Assembly (NCBI GenBank): GCA_037576215.1
Contig: JBANDB010000004.1
Location: forward strand, 1-64,000
DNA length: 64,000 nucleotides
From: Armillaria gallica
Taxonomy: Eukaryota; Basidiomycota; Agaricomycetes; Agaricales; Physalacriaceae
Direction of reading: 5' to 3'
Shown here: piece after piece, positions 23,593 through 34,861 of the stretch
Layout: each line of letters begins with the position of its first letter
How positions within the stretch are numbered: the stretch's first letter is position 1
Notes under the pieces: model-generated
What the model was told of the DNA's origin: nothing
The model's database searches: none
What the model saw: the letters and a program-made list of their open reading frames with translations, nothing else
Program-made: the position numbers and the translations under genes

Positions 23593-25648
23593 ATGCACGA
23601 TGCTGTTCCTTCTATAACGTTTTCCCCCGCTCTCAGTTCGCCATTATTTCCAGAAATTATCTGACGGTGCTTTGTTTTAGATTGATTCTTCTAAAGTCCT
23701 AGATAAGTAGCCGAATTTTATCCTCTCGTTGCTTTCCTTACTATCTTCTATATTTGCTACTTCGGAGGGTGTACACTGTACACCCTATGAGAACGCTTTG
23801 TACAAAATATCTCTGCAGTTGGAATGAAACTGTTATTATTATTCTTTTCGCAGGAGCCTGGAGGTCGTCCCTGTCGATCGAATGAGCCGCTCCTAACAGT
23901 CCGTTTGAGTAACATTTTCAGTCCGACCATCGGAGGATCTGCATGTCGCAGGTGCCTCGCTTGTTACCAACTTCTGCGGGATCTATTTATATTTTTTCAA
24001 GACGTTCTTGTGAAGAGCCGTGGTAATTCTTACATTCCGGAAGAAATACTTCATCGATGCGGCATTGTATTATCTCAGTGTGCTTTGGATCGGTAGCACC
24101 GCCCATGGCCAAAGACCATATCAAGCCTTTCGCGTAGGGTAACAAGTGCTTTCTGCAGTCATGAGTTTACAGGAGATGTTCCCAGCTGGTCTCCCTATCG
24201 CCATGTGTTAACCGTGAAACACGCTTGCAGATCTATGGCCGAACAATCACTAGAAGTCAGACTTTCTTCGTATTTACGAAGAAATTGTGTTATTTACGGT
24301 AAGATGGCAGTCTTTCCATTGTCTCTCTTGACGATAACCATTTGCATACCCTATAGCACATAAGAATTCAGTCTAAAGATGCTCTATTCGAGAGAACGAT
24401 ACTCACATCCGCCACGGAGTGGTGGACTCAATGACGCCTCTCACAAGCTGTCCGGTCGAGTCATAAAAGAAGACGCGTAAACCCTAGATGATGAAGAAAA
24501 ATTGTCGTAGTACATCTGGATGCATCTTAAAGTATACGATGAGAACCCACTGGAAATACGTTCATAGAGAAGGTAGATGATTGGGGCAATGTGCGTACTT
24601 GAATATACACGACGCACTGAACTAAAAATCATTTCTCGCAGTTGAATTATAGATGTTTGTGGAACGGCTGAACTAATTATGTAACGGATCGTAAATGGTC
24701 TGGGAATGTAGAACTGGGGGTGCTTCAGAACAGGGCACTGGATCTGCAATGACTAACGATTTGTGAAGAGGGTACATACTCTCAAACGCATTACGGAACA
24801 GACATGAGCCATAGATACGTCTTGCAACTACAGTTGATCTTATAGTTGACGGATTCATTGTATAGATAGATGTCCGGTGGCAAATGGAAGCCTGGTTGAA
24901 GGTGCGGCCTCCTCAAAGCTGCTTTTGAGCTGCTTTTCTGCGCATGGCATATGGTCGCGAAGAATTCGAGGCTAGGAACACCAGTCATAACAGACACAAG
25001 AGTTCACGACTCGGCGTGCTTTGCTAGATATCTTTCAGAAGATGTCGCCCCTCGGCATCGTACAAAGTAGCTCACACGCGAAAGGTTAAAAACTTAGACT
25101 GAGAGAATCCCACCGAAGTTTGTCCGACGATGCTCAAGAAAGGCGGGTAGATGGATACGGAAACTACACGGATTGGAATTATCCCACAAAGTCTTCGAAA
25201 TATATATTATTTGAAGAACACTGATACATCTCAAGTATCAGACGGAGGACGAAGGATTCCTTCATTAGAGGATGCAAGCCGTACAGGATAAACGAGCACT
25301 TAGGTCAGGTTATAGAATTGCACATTCTCATCTCATACTGGACATCTGATATACGTATAACTGGTAGGCGTATCACAAAGACCATGTGAGATTGGCATAT
25401 AAATCGAACTTGCTCGATCTGTCACCTGAAAGGTTAGGGAAACCGCAGCTGGGTACTATCATAGACTGCGTAAATATCCGCCGGAATATCAATAGATATA
25501 CGCAACTTGGTTTATTCCTTCAAGGTCGGAAAGTCATTCAAACTTACCTGCTGCAGAAAATAATCGAAGAAGTGTCGTGTGCCCACTACCCGTAACTCGC
25601 AGTTTGGGGTTCAAAATCATGACTCGTTCCCATCGAGTGTGGGACTGG
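23593..25648. other. Spacer of the large inverted repeat
   Basis: 2,056 bp of single-copy sequence between the arms. Its middle (24,160-24,720) is not unrelated: it is a diverged third copy of the small gene carried by each arm, in the same orientation as the left-arm copy. The flanks (23,600-24,150 and 24,900-25,640) show no recognised gene. Confidence 0.7.
24294..24483 (-). pseudogene. Small unnamed protein, frameshifted spacer copy
   Basis: Third member of the family in the palindrome arms. Exon 2 reads GLRVFFYDSTGQLVRGVIES and the last exon MQMVIVKRDNGKTAILP-stop, closely matching the arm copies. The intron donor (GAT-GTGAGT) and acceptor (TATAG-GGT) are conserved, but the stretch between GVIES and the donor is one base shorter than in the arms, so the two exons no longer join in frame. 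An upstream exon (SIIQLREMIFSSVRRVYS) sits at about 24,605-24,665. This copy is therefore probably non-functional, although the motif remains better conserved than expected for an old pseudogene. Confidence 0.55.
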
Positions 25649-27471
25649 AACAATGAATAAAAGACCCCGAAACTTTCGCAAAAAGTCCATCCACTATTGG
25701 TGGGTGACTAGAAACACAAGGATTAGCGAGGGTCTGCCCCTGAAAGGCTGGACCCCATATGAGGCCTCGCTCTTGGCACGGGCTTGTGTATTGAGCGCTA
25801 AGCTTCGAGCTTCGAGTCTCGAAGATAGCGAAGTTGCTTACAATGATTACTGATCATGGCTTAGGCTTCATGACTGACCAGACTCAAAAAAGGCAAGCCA
25901 ACCCCTCGTGATGTACACTGCTACCCAGGGCGGCCTCTGTATATTAGTTTCGGCGTTACCTCCTCCGATATCGGACTGAGAAATCATTATCGTTCCCTTC
26001 TGCATCATAGGTGAGCGCTCCCTAGAGTGATACTCTTTGTTGTCAAAGTCGTGGAGGTAGCACCTTATTATGCTTTCCGTTCTGTGACTTATTGATCCTT
26101 GAAGGAACCAATCCAGGGTAGTCCAGGGTACATCAAGATTCATCTCCACGTGGCCTACGACCGACTGTCGTCCCTATCACCTATACACTGCCACACTCCG
26201 GGCTTCCTGCGTTTTACTGATCCCCGTCTTATCCTAAAAACACTGGGGAAACAAGGTTCGATCGGGCTAGTATCCAGTAGGGTAGTACTCCATTTGTTGC
26301 GTGTGAACCTGTAAAATAAGTAATTCAATGGATAAAGTTCTTTTCCGAGGAGAGAAAGTGATTGTGCGCATGTTGAGAACTATTGTGTTCAACCCCATCA
26401 CCTAAGCGCATTGTACGTGCGCTGCATCGTATCCTTTTTGTTACCGTGTCTATTGAGAGCCCCATTTCCGTCGTTATCACTGAAATGCAAGTCCTGTAAC
26501 CATACGGTCCATAACTCAGAGTGATTGAGCGATACAGGTCCTAAAATAAGGATTTATTGGGTAGAACGGAGAAATTGATCTCTGTTGTTACATCCTTTTC
26601 CGACATTTTTTCCGTGCGGGATCATTGCAGGATCCATGTGCATATTTTACACTACTTAATCGCTACCAGCTGTCCTTGCGCCCAGTACCGATGTCGATGG
26701 ATGCTGTCGGATGGACCATAGCTAAGTTCTCCGAACTAAGGTTCCTAACTTCATGATCGGTACAGGGGATTTGATATATCATGAGAAATTAGCTCGGGGA
26801 CAGAAGTGCTTTGCAGAGCTCTGTGACTGTTAAGATGACAATTATACTGCTTACTTCTTTCGTAGTAACTTCATCTTCAATACTCCAAATTTAAAACATA
26901 CGACGCTGTCGATCCAGCCTAACTGTGGGAATGATGCGTACATGTTTCGGATAAAGTATATGCCTCGTCTAAAATTAGCCCGGGGTCAGAAATGCTTTGT
27001 AGAGCTCTGTGGCCATTAAGACGAGCATTATACTGCCTACTTCTTTCGTACTCACTTCCCTGACTTGATGTCGCGTTGCGTGATGGATGGCCGTCGTCGT
27101 TCAGGGCAAGAATGCCACGTCCCACAACTTAGTACCTCATCTTCAAGACGGGCTCTTCACCTTCAATACTCCAAATTTAAAACATACGACGGTATCGATC
27201 CAGCCTAACTGTGGGAATGATACGTAACTGTTTCGGATAAAGTATGTGCCTCTGTCTGTATTTCCTCCGATTTATGACACAATCCCCGCATCCGCAATGT
27301 TTTGTGCCATACAGAGAAATTTCAGGTATTTAAGTCAGCGTATCGAGCAAAGGGAAGCCAGTTAACAATAACCCCACACTATTTGGCTTATGAACGTGTT
27401 TAACGTACGTTTTATGAGTATCCTTCATACCGCATAGATTGACTGCCGCGTTCCATTTTCCTACTATCTAG

Positions 27472-27657
27472 GCTGGTTCACGCGTCTCCTTTTACGACTT
27501 GACCGGTCGACTAGTAAATGGTACTGTCCAGTCCATAATGCGTACCTCAGATGTGCGTATCTTTGCCTCACAGACCATCTAGGTTTGCTCATTCACTACA
27601 GGGTGCCGAATTGTTTCTCATCAAGCGTGACTATGGCGGTACCATAACTTTACCGTG
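27472..27657 (+). CDS. Small unnamed protein, last two exons (right-arm copy)
   Basis: Mirror of the left-arm gene but in the diverged part of the arm: GSRVSFYDLTGRLVNGTVQS, IMRTSD, intron, GAELFLIKRDYGGTITLP and stop. Differences from the left copy are mostly conservative (IIRNSD to IMRTSD, GVELI to GAELF) and both exons plus the splice sites stay in frame, although the intron differs by one base. Persistence of the frame in both diverged arms argues that the peptide is, or was until recently, under selection. Function unknown. Confidence 0.55.
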
Positions 27658-28879
27658 AGCAATCCCTTTCTGCGGTGATAGTTTTCTATCCTCACGCGAC
27701 TGTAGGTCTACGAGCGTGTTTCAGGCTTAGACGACGATAGGACTGATCGCGTACCATTTCCTTGACAAATATATGACTTCCATGCGTTTTTTCGTATGCG
27801 GCGAGTAACTGTGAGCGTAACAATAGTATCTTAGCAACATAGCGCATGGTCTGGAGGAAACATAGAATGTTTTTACTGAATGAACAAATGTGAGAACAGG
27901 CAAGCCACTCTGAGTATCATGAATTGCACATCCATGACCGTCGAGAGGAGGCTGCAAATCGAGGACCAGCCACCATCTTTGTTCGATTTAGAGACTGAGT
28001 CGCATGTTTTCTATCCACAATGTTCCCCTGGACAGGGTACATACCGGTTTACTGGGCGACCGTTCAACGTGAAAGTGTGGAGAAACTACTGGCCAAAAAC
28101 AAGCGCAAGGGGGAAATAAAGATGGTATCATCAAATACTCACGTCCTGGTGGTGTTCTTCAATGGAATATTATATATGGGCGGGAAACAGCTCCGCGCTC
28201 GGTAGTTGAAATTAATCACTGCAAATTCTCTCCTTACCTGAGAAATATTCCTGCTAGTCATCGTATGGCGCTTTGCGGTACAGTGAGGCTAGGTTTCCCA
28301 CGCAAAACCTATCCACTTCCGTGTTGAATTAGGTACAGTACACCTCCGGCCTCGGGCGTCGGAGACTAGCCTGCAGAAGTAAGAACTTGGCGCTGATGGC
28401 ATAGCTGACATTTACCTCCGCCGAAGGAACTCCCTGTGAATGGTGATTCTCTCCGAGATTCCTGGAGTGCTAGAGGCGCCGCACCCTGGTACTGATGCCG
28501 TATGATAGAGACACCTGTAGATGGGTCGAGGGAGAGGATACGGTCTTGTGGACATTACTGCCACATTTCTGAGTCCAACGAACAGCTCACACATCCATTA
28601 ACATAAAATGGAGGCTGACATCAGTTTCTGCCATTCTTTCATTTGGGTCATAGACATGACGAAAGCCTTTCCATAGCTTTGTCTCCGTGATGCTCACTTG
28701 GACGAAGTTTTACTGTTAAAGCGGCGACTGCCAGTCTACCTTTGACTTATGAAATAGACGGCTACGGTTGTCTATGGGAAGTTTCCTCACGCAGTAGTAT
28801 ACTCCTACGATGGCAGATGCTGGTTAGTAATTAAATATAGTAAAAGGATGCCCGGCTCGTGAATTCCGGCCTATCGACG

Positions 28880-29021
28880 TACTGTACTCTTTCAATCAAT
28901 TCGTCAGTCACAGGTCACAAGGCTGAAAAAACTCACCGTCAAAAATCGCCATAAATTGAAACAGAATTTATGAGCTCTGTGAGTTCCAAAATTGTGACGA
29001 ATTGATTGAAATAGTACAGTA
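28880..29021. mobile_element. Short MITE, TA-flanked, TACTGTAC ends
   Basis: 142 bp bounded by inverted repeats: TACTGTACTCTTTCAATCAA at the left and its near-complement TTGATTGAAATAGTACAGTA at the right (about 26 bases, one mismatch). The outermost TA is probably the duplicated target, as in Tc1/mariner-type MITEs. It is present in the right palindrome arm only. Its ends share the core CTGTACTNTTTC with the element at 56,770-57,028. Confidence 0.8.
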
Positions 29022-29227
29022 TTCCGCCATGATCAGGCGAAATTGCAAATTCAGCGCCGCGGAGAACGCGACGCGTCAGTCACGTGTACCGTTTAATTGG
29101 GCTTGTTTGAATTTCGTCGTGCTTATAGGTTTCCTTCTTTCGTTCCTTACTCCGATGTTTGCAGTTACACGCATTATGCTCGGTCTGAGACTGTCCTGGT
29201 ATCTCTGTCCAGCCATGAATGAAAGAT

Positions 29228-29959
29228 TGAAGGTATCAATATTGTACTTTCTGGGACCTTGATACGTGGCGACGCCATTCGAAGGACGATATCGTGAGTG
29301 TCAGTAGTTCCGTTTTCGAACGGTTTAACCTTCACCTCGTTTTGACAGTATATACGCGTCGTTTCCCGGTCATCTACTCAATGCCTTTTGTCGCACTGTT
29401 CACACGAGCGTGTGGGACGAACAATGACTGTAAATCAACATTGTTTCTCAGAATAGGAGTGAGTTCTCACGGATCGCCACCGCATCGCCAGCCGCGGAGA
29501 TGCCGCGGGAATGTCTCTTACTCCGCATTTGTCCTTCTGACCATCATCTTCGCTGCGTCTCTTTATCGACGCTGAAGCTCCTGCAGATTGACGTTGTTCC
29601 CTCACTGTAATCACGGCGCAAGGAACACTGACTGTCAGACCATCCTTTCGAGAGCGACGATTCCAAGCATGACCTTGCCCCAAAGAAACAAACTTTCATC
29701 CTGTCCAATTCCACTGCGTTGCGAAGACAACCAACATCGTCGGATTCGGATGATATCCCGCCTACGACCCTCGGCGCCTCGGACTGCATCACATGATGCC
29801 AAGGAATATCAGGGCCAACCTTTCGAATCATGCAACTTCGTCGTCTATCGTCGGGCTCTCTTCGCCGAGCAACATACCTTCGTGTCTGCAGCTACAGAAT
29901 TCCCCAGTAAAAACTTTCTCTCAAATTCTTTCCCTCGAACTAAAAACCACTCTTCCTAG
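29228..29959. other. Upstream region of the kinase-like gene
   Basis: About 730 bp between the right arm and the kinase-like ORF. Open frames at 29,294-29,575 and 29,588-29,959 are not convincing: they overlap on both strands and have no domain. The region presumably carries the promoter of the downstream gene. Confidence 0.45.
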
Positions 29960-30910
29960 ATGGCTTCAGATGCGGAACGGATGCACGAGCTGTATCATCT
30001 CCCCTCCATCCCGCTACCCAACGCTGTCAGCGATCCTGACACTCTCTACCATACCAACGCGCACTTCGACCTATACCCCTGCTCACCCCCATGCCCGCCT
30101 GCACACGAGCAATGCATGTACACGCAAGAATCCCTCCTCCTCGAGAAAACCTCCGGCCTCTACCTTGCCTCCCTCACCTACATCATCCCCCTCCCCTCCT
30201 CCCCGCAACCTCCCTCCACCCTAACCCTCCACCAAAAACTCTGCGGCGGCTTCCGCGAGGAACGCGTCACCCACGTCTGGACAGCCACCCTCGACTCCCA
30301 ACCCGTCATCGCCAAAATATTCGATCCCCTGTACTTCATCGACCCCTACGAAGGCACCGACCCTTTCCCGCTCCTTGACCTCTCCGTATCCCGCGAAGCC
30401 GAGGCTTACCGCCGGCTCGCTCCTCTCCAGGGCACTAAAGTCCCGCGATGCCTCGGGCTCTTTGTCTCGCTGTTACCCTCCCAGGCAAACCGCACCGTGT
30501 ATGTCCTCCTCCTCGAGCACGTCGCCAGTCAAGACGTCCGATACCTCGTACTCGCGCACACGTCTCCCTCCCTCTGTCTTCCCCATCGCGCCGCCGTCGT
30601 TGACGCAGCCGTCAATGTCTTCTATGACATACTCATGTGCGGAGTCAAGCAGCGAGATATGGCTCCGCGGAACCTCATCATACGGCCTCCCAGTCGCGGT
30701 TGTGCCGCTTCTTTTTGCGAGAAGGAAGACTGTTCCTTTCAGTTTTCGGTCGACCCTAATAATGTGGAGAGCGTCATGATTGATTTTGAAGGATCGGCGC
30801 TTTGGGACCCGGATCATGAGTTTTATGATGAACAGACAAGGGAGAAGGAGATGCGTGTGCTGAAGGATGATTATATGGAGGACTGGTGGTATGGGAAGTA
30901 TGGGATATAG
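29960..30910 (+). CDS. Protein kinase-like protein, intronless
   Basis: A 316-residue single-exon protein with the skeleton of the protein-kinase-like superfamily as seen in fungal expansions. Candidate ATP-binding Lys is K119 in QPVIAKIFD, with a helix-C-type Glu in SREAEAYRRL (E146). VYVLLLEHV (181-188) fits the hinge strand. The catalytic loop is VKQRDMAPRNLIIR (229-242): Asp233 and Asn238 are in place but the usual His is Gln231. The metal-binding motif is IDFEGSA (274-280), DFE in place of DFG. No Gly-rich loop is obvious. Catalysis is plausible but unproven. The N-terminal 90 residues are Pro/Ser-rich and the DNA is strongly C-rich there. Broken relatives lie at 34.5 and 39.9 kb, each upstream of a PPxY membrane gene. 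Confidence 0.72.
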   Translation: MASDAERMHELYHLPSIPLPNAVSDPDTLYHTNAHFDLYPCSPPCPPAHEQCMYTQESLLLEKTSGLYLASLTYIIPLPSSPQPPSTLTLHQKLCGGFREERVTHVWTATLDSQPVIAKIFDPLYFIDPYEGTDPFPLLDLSVSREAEAYRRLAPLQGTKVPRCLGLFVSLLPSQANRTVYVLLLEHVASQDVRYLVLAHTSPSLCLPHRAAVVDAAVNVFYDILMCGVKQRDMAPRNLIIRPPSRGCAASFCEKEDCSFQFSVDPNNVESVMIDFEGSALWDPDHEFYDEQTREKEMRVLKDDYMEDWWYGKYGI

Positions 30911-32249
30911 ATCATTTTATGGCTGTACGGATTGTGAGTAACATATGGTGCTGAGGGCTGGAATTTAGTTCACCAAATTTTTGGTTTAGACTTCTACCAC
31001 TCACCGATATTGGGCCGCATTTCGTCGTCGCAACTAGCCAAAACCTACTTGTGAGCGGCTACTGCTGTGACACTATCAAATCTTGCACGTTAACCATACG
31101 CCGCCAGAATGATGATATGCGAGCCACCCCTGCTCACGGCTACCTCCCAGGATGCAAGCGGGATATCGTCGAACCTGCAGTCTATGCGGCGTTTATCGAT
31201 ACGGAATGAGTCGCAGATGATGTGAGTCGTCGTAAACCCAGGGTATACCTAACTCGGCAGGATTCCTGACCGCGCTCCCGGCAGGCAATTGACCTTGCCT
31301 CTTCCCACCATCATCGTACTCGTAGACTCTCACCTGGTGCAACGGCCTCTTCCACATCAACAGGACCTGGATTTTTCGATTGCCCCACAGTATAGCTCCG
31401 AGGACTACACCGCAAGCAAGAATCCGAAAATCACTGGCAGTATATAATGCTACCTTCGTAAATCTAACGTTGTATATAGAGTGTAAATATGCTGAGAACT
31501 ACGCGCAGAAGGACCGGGGAAACTGTGCATAGACATCCGACATTGCAGCTAATGGAATGGTATGCAGAATCACGCCGTTCTAAATTCTCTAGCGCTTATT
31601 CCACCCTTTAAGACGCGTCGACTAGGGACTGAATTGTATCATCAAACCAGAATAAACTTTACTTCCAGCATGCACCACCGTCTGAGCAAGGAGTAAATTC
31701 GTGATCCCGATAACGAGGGCAACGATGGTGTTAGCTTCGACAGCACAGATCATCTGATGCGGATGCCAACGACATGGTCTTTGATAACAAACGCATCTCT
31801 TGGTGACCGGTATGAAGAACGACGATCTGAAGGATCCATGAAGACGTCGGCCCCGATCTCAATCAATGCGTCGCAGTATGCGTACACAAGCCGATACCCA
31901 GAAAGCTCATACTATCAGGTTTCGCGCCGGATCCAAGACGTTGTTCCTACGGCGTATTCTCCTAGCCTGTCTCATGCACAAGCTCTTCCAAAGTTGCAGC
32001 TATGTGCAAAACTCGCAGTCAGTGTTCGGCATAAAGGGATGACGCGCGCTCAGATCCCTCTACGTCGATATCCCATTCTTTTCCCGACGCTCGGGATGAC
32101 ATCAAAAATAGACGCGCGGTAAGTCTTCCTTTCTTTATTTCTCACCCTCGCCCTACCGTCATCCTTGTATCCCGCCGTGCTGATTTTGAATTCTTCCTTG
32201 ATTAGTGTCCTTCTCATCGGACAGCCACGATGTATCTCAACGGCAATGT
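30911..32249. other. No clear gene; one coding-like minus-strand segment
   Basis: The kinase-like gene's 3' flank (30,920-30,965) is shared with the flank of the broken copy at 40,120-40,160. Beyond it, a minus-strand frame near 31,757-31,915 reads like protein (ALIEIGADVFMDPSDRR and VIKDHVVGIRIR then stop) and could be the 3' exon of an unrecognised or broken gene. Nothing else in this 1.3 kb is supported. Confidence 0.4.
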
Positions 32250-33325
32250 ATCTATCATTCAACTCCAAGACCACTGATGGATCGAACGTTGCTCCCTAAA
32301 GGTGTGGTATCTGTCGTTATCCGTTTTCTCGAATCTAGAGCTACTCCTGAAAAAGGAAACTACTCCTCATTTTTTCTGGACGCAGTTTCTGAGCATGTTA
32401 TGCTGGCCGTTCCGTTCTAACTGACGATACCGTATTTTGCGCGCCTCGTTCTCACAGTCGGGGATGACATTCCCTCCGAAAGCAACTCCAAGGGACGACA
32501 TCGATGAATGTTTGTTTTACCACCCAGGTATGGTGCGAATCTCTTTCCAATAGACATCCACTCAACGTTTGCGGACCATAGAGCATACATCATGGAAGCA
32601 CTAACGAGCGAACCCAGTCCTATTGAATCCATCTCCGACCACCCTGATGTCATTATTAGTGACACGAGGACTAGGTCGTCTTATATTCATAGCGCCAGTT
32701 ACGAAGTAAAGCAATTCTGCAATTACCTAGGAATCGACCTGTTATAAACGTTGAGCCAACTCTGTCCCTGTACGATCCTTATATTCGTCTAACAAACTAA
32801 ACTCAATCTGTAATTGCTAGGAGTCCTATCACGGCATCGTCGTCTTATGTTCACCGTATTCACATCCTGCCGTACCCAATTCTTGATTATCCTCTTTAGC
32901 AATGCGCTAGTTACTGAAAACGCCTCAACGTGCGTATACAGCAAACGGTTTTTGCGATTCTATTTATCTGCTTATCCTCTTAGAAATTCCGCGTCGTCCG
33001 CATCTAGCTGTCCAACTTCTGGTGCGATAGTGCTGACACCATCTGCATATGAATCCATTATCTCACCCTCAAGGCTGCGATATTCCCTTGTCTCCTCAGA
33101 CCTATATCACCACCTCCAGTGCAAGAATACCGAACCCACAAAGTATCTGAGAAACAATAAGATCTCTCTTGGCTATTTTGGGAGGTGGAACATTTCTCTT
33201 CACACATCTGAAGATATATCGCCCTAACACCAAGATATTTCAGGGACAATCACTTTCTCCGCCAGCTGACGAAGACAACGAAATTATTTCTCCCATGTCG
33301 GCGGGTGGAATGGTACACACTTCGT
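32250..33325 (+). pseudogene. PPxY membrane family, broken copy I
   Basis: First of three tandem plus-strand copies. It shares the leader motif CACTGATGGATCG with the copies at 35.37 and 43.33 kb. Recognisable exons: RAYIMEALTSEPSPIESISD (compare RYVIEVLESQTDDVIGSSHS in copy III), a stalk exon SASSASSCPTSGAIV...PSAYESI, a decayed membrane segment (SLLAILGGGTFLFTHLKIY), and LSPPADEDNEIISPMSAGGM just before a stop. The tail with coiled coil and PPSY is missing. Numerous indels separate the pieces, so this is a pseudogene. Confidence 0.65.
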
Positions 33326-33359
33326 GACCCGTACTTCACAATAATTACACGAAATCTCT

Positions 33360-34730
33360 TTAATATCTTGAAAGCGTGAGCAGGCTTGATCCCAGGCTCT
33401 GAGTTGGAAAACCAAACACGAGTTTAGATCGAGAGAACACCAAGCCCAAGCTCAAAACTCGGGATCACCTCTCAGAAACTTCCGAATGCCCGCCGACTTG
33501 AATACCGTCCATCCCGGTTAACAGACTATGAACTGAAGATGACATATTTGCGAGGCAGAAAAAACAAAATACCCTCACCTTCACCGGCGCGCGATATTCA
33601 ACAGGATAGTCACCTGCTCCGACTATGCACTCTTAAACAACTTCGAGATGACTTTGGCCTCAGCAAAAAAAAACCAATTCGGGGTCCATGATATGTGGAG
33701 GGCGGAAGGTCTTCGTAAGGTTGATATTATACACATCTTAAAGTCAATAGACAAGCTTACCCTAGTCTGTGAGGAAAAATGCTTCACGCGACACATGACT
33801 CGAAGCTCCGTGTCGAAGATTCTGGTGTGCTGGAATATATAGTTTTGAAAGTAGATGCGCGACGAACTAAGAAAGGTGCTAGGTAACCTACCTACCACTT
33901 CGCCCAGGCCCTCGACAAGTCTGCGAATGGAACGAAACGAAACATCACCAAGTGCGTGCTAGCGCCGGCGTCGTAGCAATATTATCCCGCGTGGTAGTCA
34001 CGATCTACACGAACGAGCTAGCACGGTCGTCAATGATATGCCCTTTGTGGGTTTCACGGGGTGAGCTCTTCGCGTTTCATGGACGGCCATATGGGCACAT
34101 GCCCGAGCTAGAACCACGAAACGGAAGACCCTAAGGCCTCTCCGTGACAGAAAGCGACGAGGATCAAGTTGGGATCATGGACGTAAGAAAGCAACGCGCG
34201 TGAAGGTTAGCCGATCTCGGCTGAGACGGGCCGGTATAACTGCGGAGTTCGAAGTCAATTGTCGCCTACTCAGACATTCACCGAATTTCCTCTTCTTCTT
34301 TGTCAGACACGTGAATAAAGTCAGTTATTTTACCTCTACTTGCATGCTGAAATGTATTCCCCCTCTCGACATCAAGCTTGCGTCGAGCGGAAGCTGTTCC
34401 GTTCAACTATCAAGGCACTTTTAAACCTTCTAACTTTGGAAATTTTGGATCAGTGTAGCAGGCCTGTGGATAGTAAGTATTCCTTGGTCTTACATTTGTT
34501 GCCGCGAACGTTCAGTACATAGATCAGCGGTAAAGATCGTGATTATCGTCAAAGCAGCCGCGTTCTAATTCTGTACGGCCCTATGGAGCTAGGTGGGTAA
34601 TTCTTTCCGCGCACGGCAACTTGACCGTCCCGTGTGCTTTTCAGTTCATGCCGACAGTGTCATGAATAACTTCGAGGGATCGGAACTTTGATATCCAGAT
34701 CCCGAGTGTTTGACCAACCACCTATCGTTG
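33360..34730 (+). repeat. Tandem-array block A (kinase-like unit, copy 2)
   Basis: This block aligns along its length with 37,590-40,165 once an inserted element is removed there. Shared stretches include AAAGCGTGAGCAGG/GCTTGAGCAAG near the start, TACCCTAGTCTGTGAG at 33,759 and 37,979, GTAGTAATATTATCCC-like at 33,975 and 38,175, ACTATTCCTTGG, and CGTCCCGTGTGCTT near the end. Overall similarity is perhaps 70-75 percent by eye. Its 3' part is a kinase-like remnant. Confidence 0.75.
34527..34720 (+). pseudogene. Kinase-like remnant, copy 2
   Basis: A 3' remnant of the gene type at 29,960. The reading SVMNNFEGSEL-stop-YPDPE corresponds to SVMIDFEGSALWDPDHE of the intact protein: the metal-binding Asp is Asn and the following Trp codon has become TGA (34,689-34,691). 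An upstream stretch near 34,560 resembles the catalytic-loop region. Unlike the intact copy, this one appears to have been split by introns (a GTGGGTAATT donor and TTCAG acceptor before the FEG exon). Clearly non-functional. Confidence 0.55.
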
Positions 34731-34861
34731 GCTCCCTCATATCTTGACGCAAAAGCAATAAAAAGAACATACGGAAGGACAAGGATAACCCATACGCGTG
34801 AGCTCGCCGAAGCCAAGATATTAAATTCATCGGTATCTCCTGAATATGTACACATTGATAC

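Larger units (their letters stand above)
25649..29227 (-). repeat. Right arm of large inverted repeat
   Basis: Reverse complement of 20,280-23,592. The inner part, 25,649-27,373, appears identical to its partner. The outer part has diverged and carries 287 bases (28,746-29,032) absent from the left arm between the shared ACCTTTGA and TCAGG; 142 of them form a TA-flanked MITE. The remaining 134 bases of extra DNA on the left side of the MITE suggest either a larger insertion or a deletion in the left arm at a TGA microhomology. Confidence 0.95.

Noticed and set aside
22927..26314. Pairs of identical 66-93 codon open frames in both palindrome arms
   Set aside because: Their identity follows from the identity of the DNA, not from protein selection. 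Several overlap each other on opposite strands and none has a domain, so they are not listed as genes.
20280..29227. Palindrome as a pair of long terminal repeats or a transposon with terminal inverted repeats
   Set aside because: No reverse transcriptase, integrase or transposase is recognisable in arms or spacer, and no target duplication was found at the outer ends, which fade out by divergence.
30091..30817. Additional open frames inside the kinase-like gene on both strands
   Set aside because: Shadow frames produced by the strong C-bias of the third codon positions of the kinase-like ORF.
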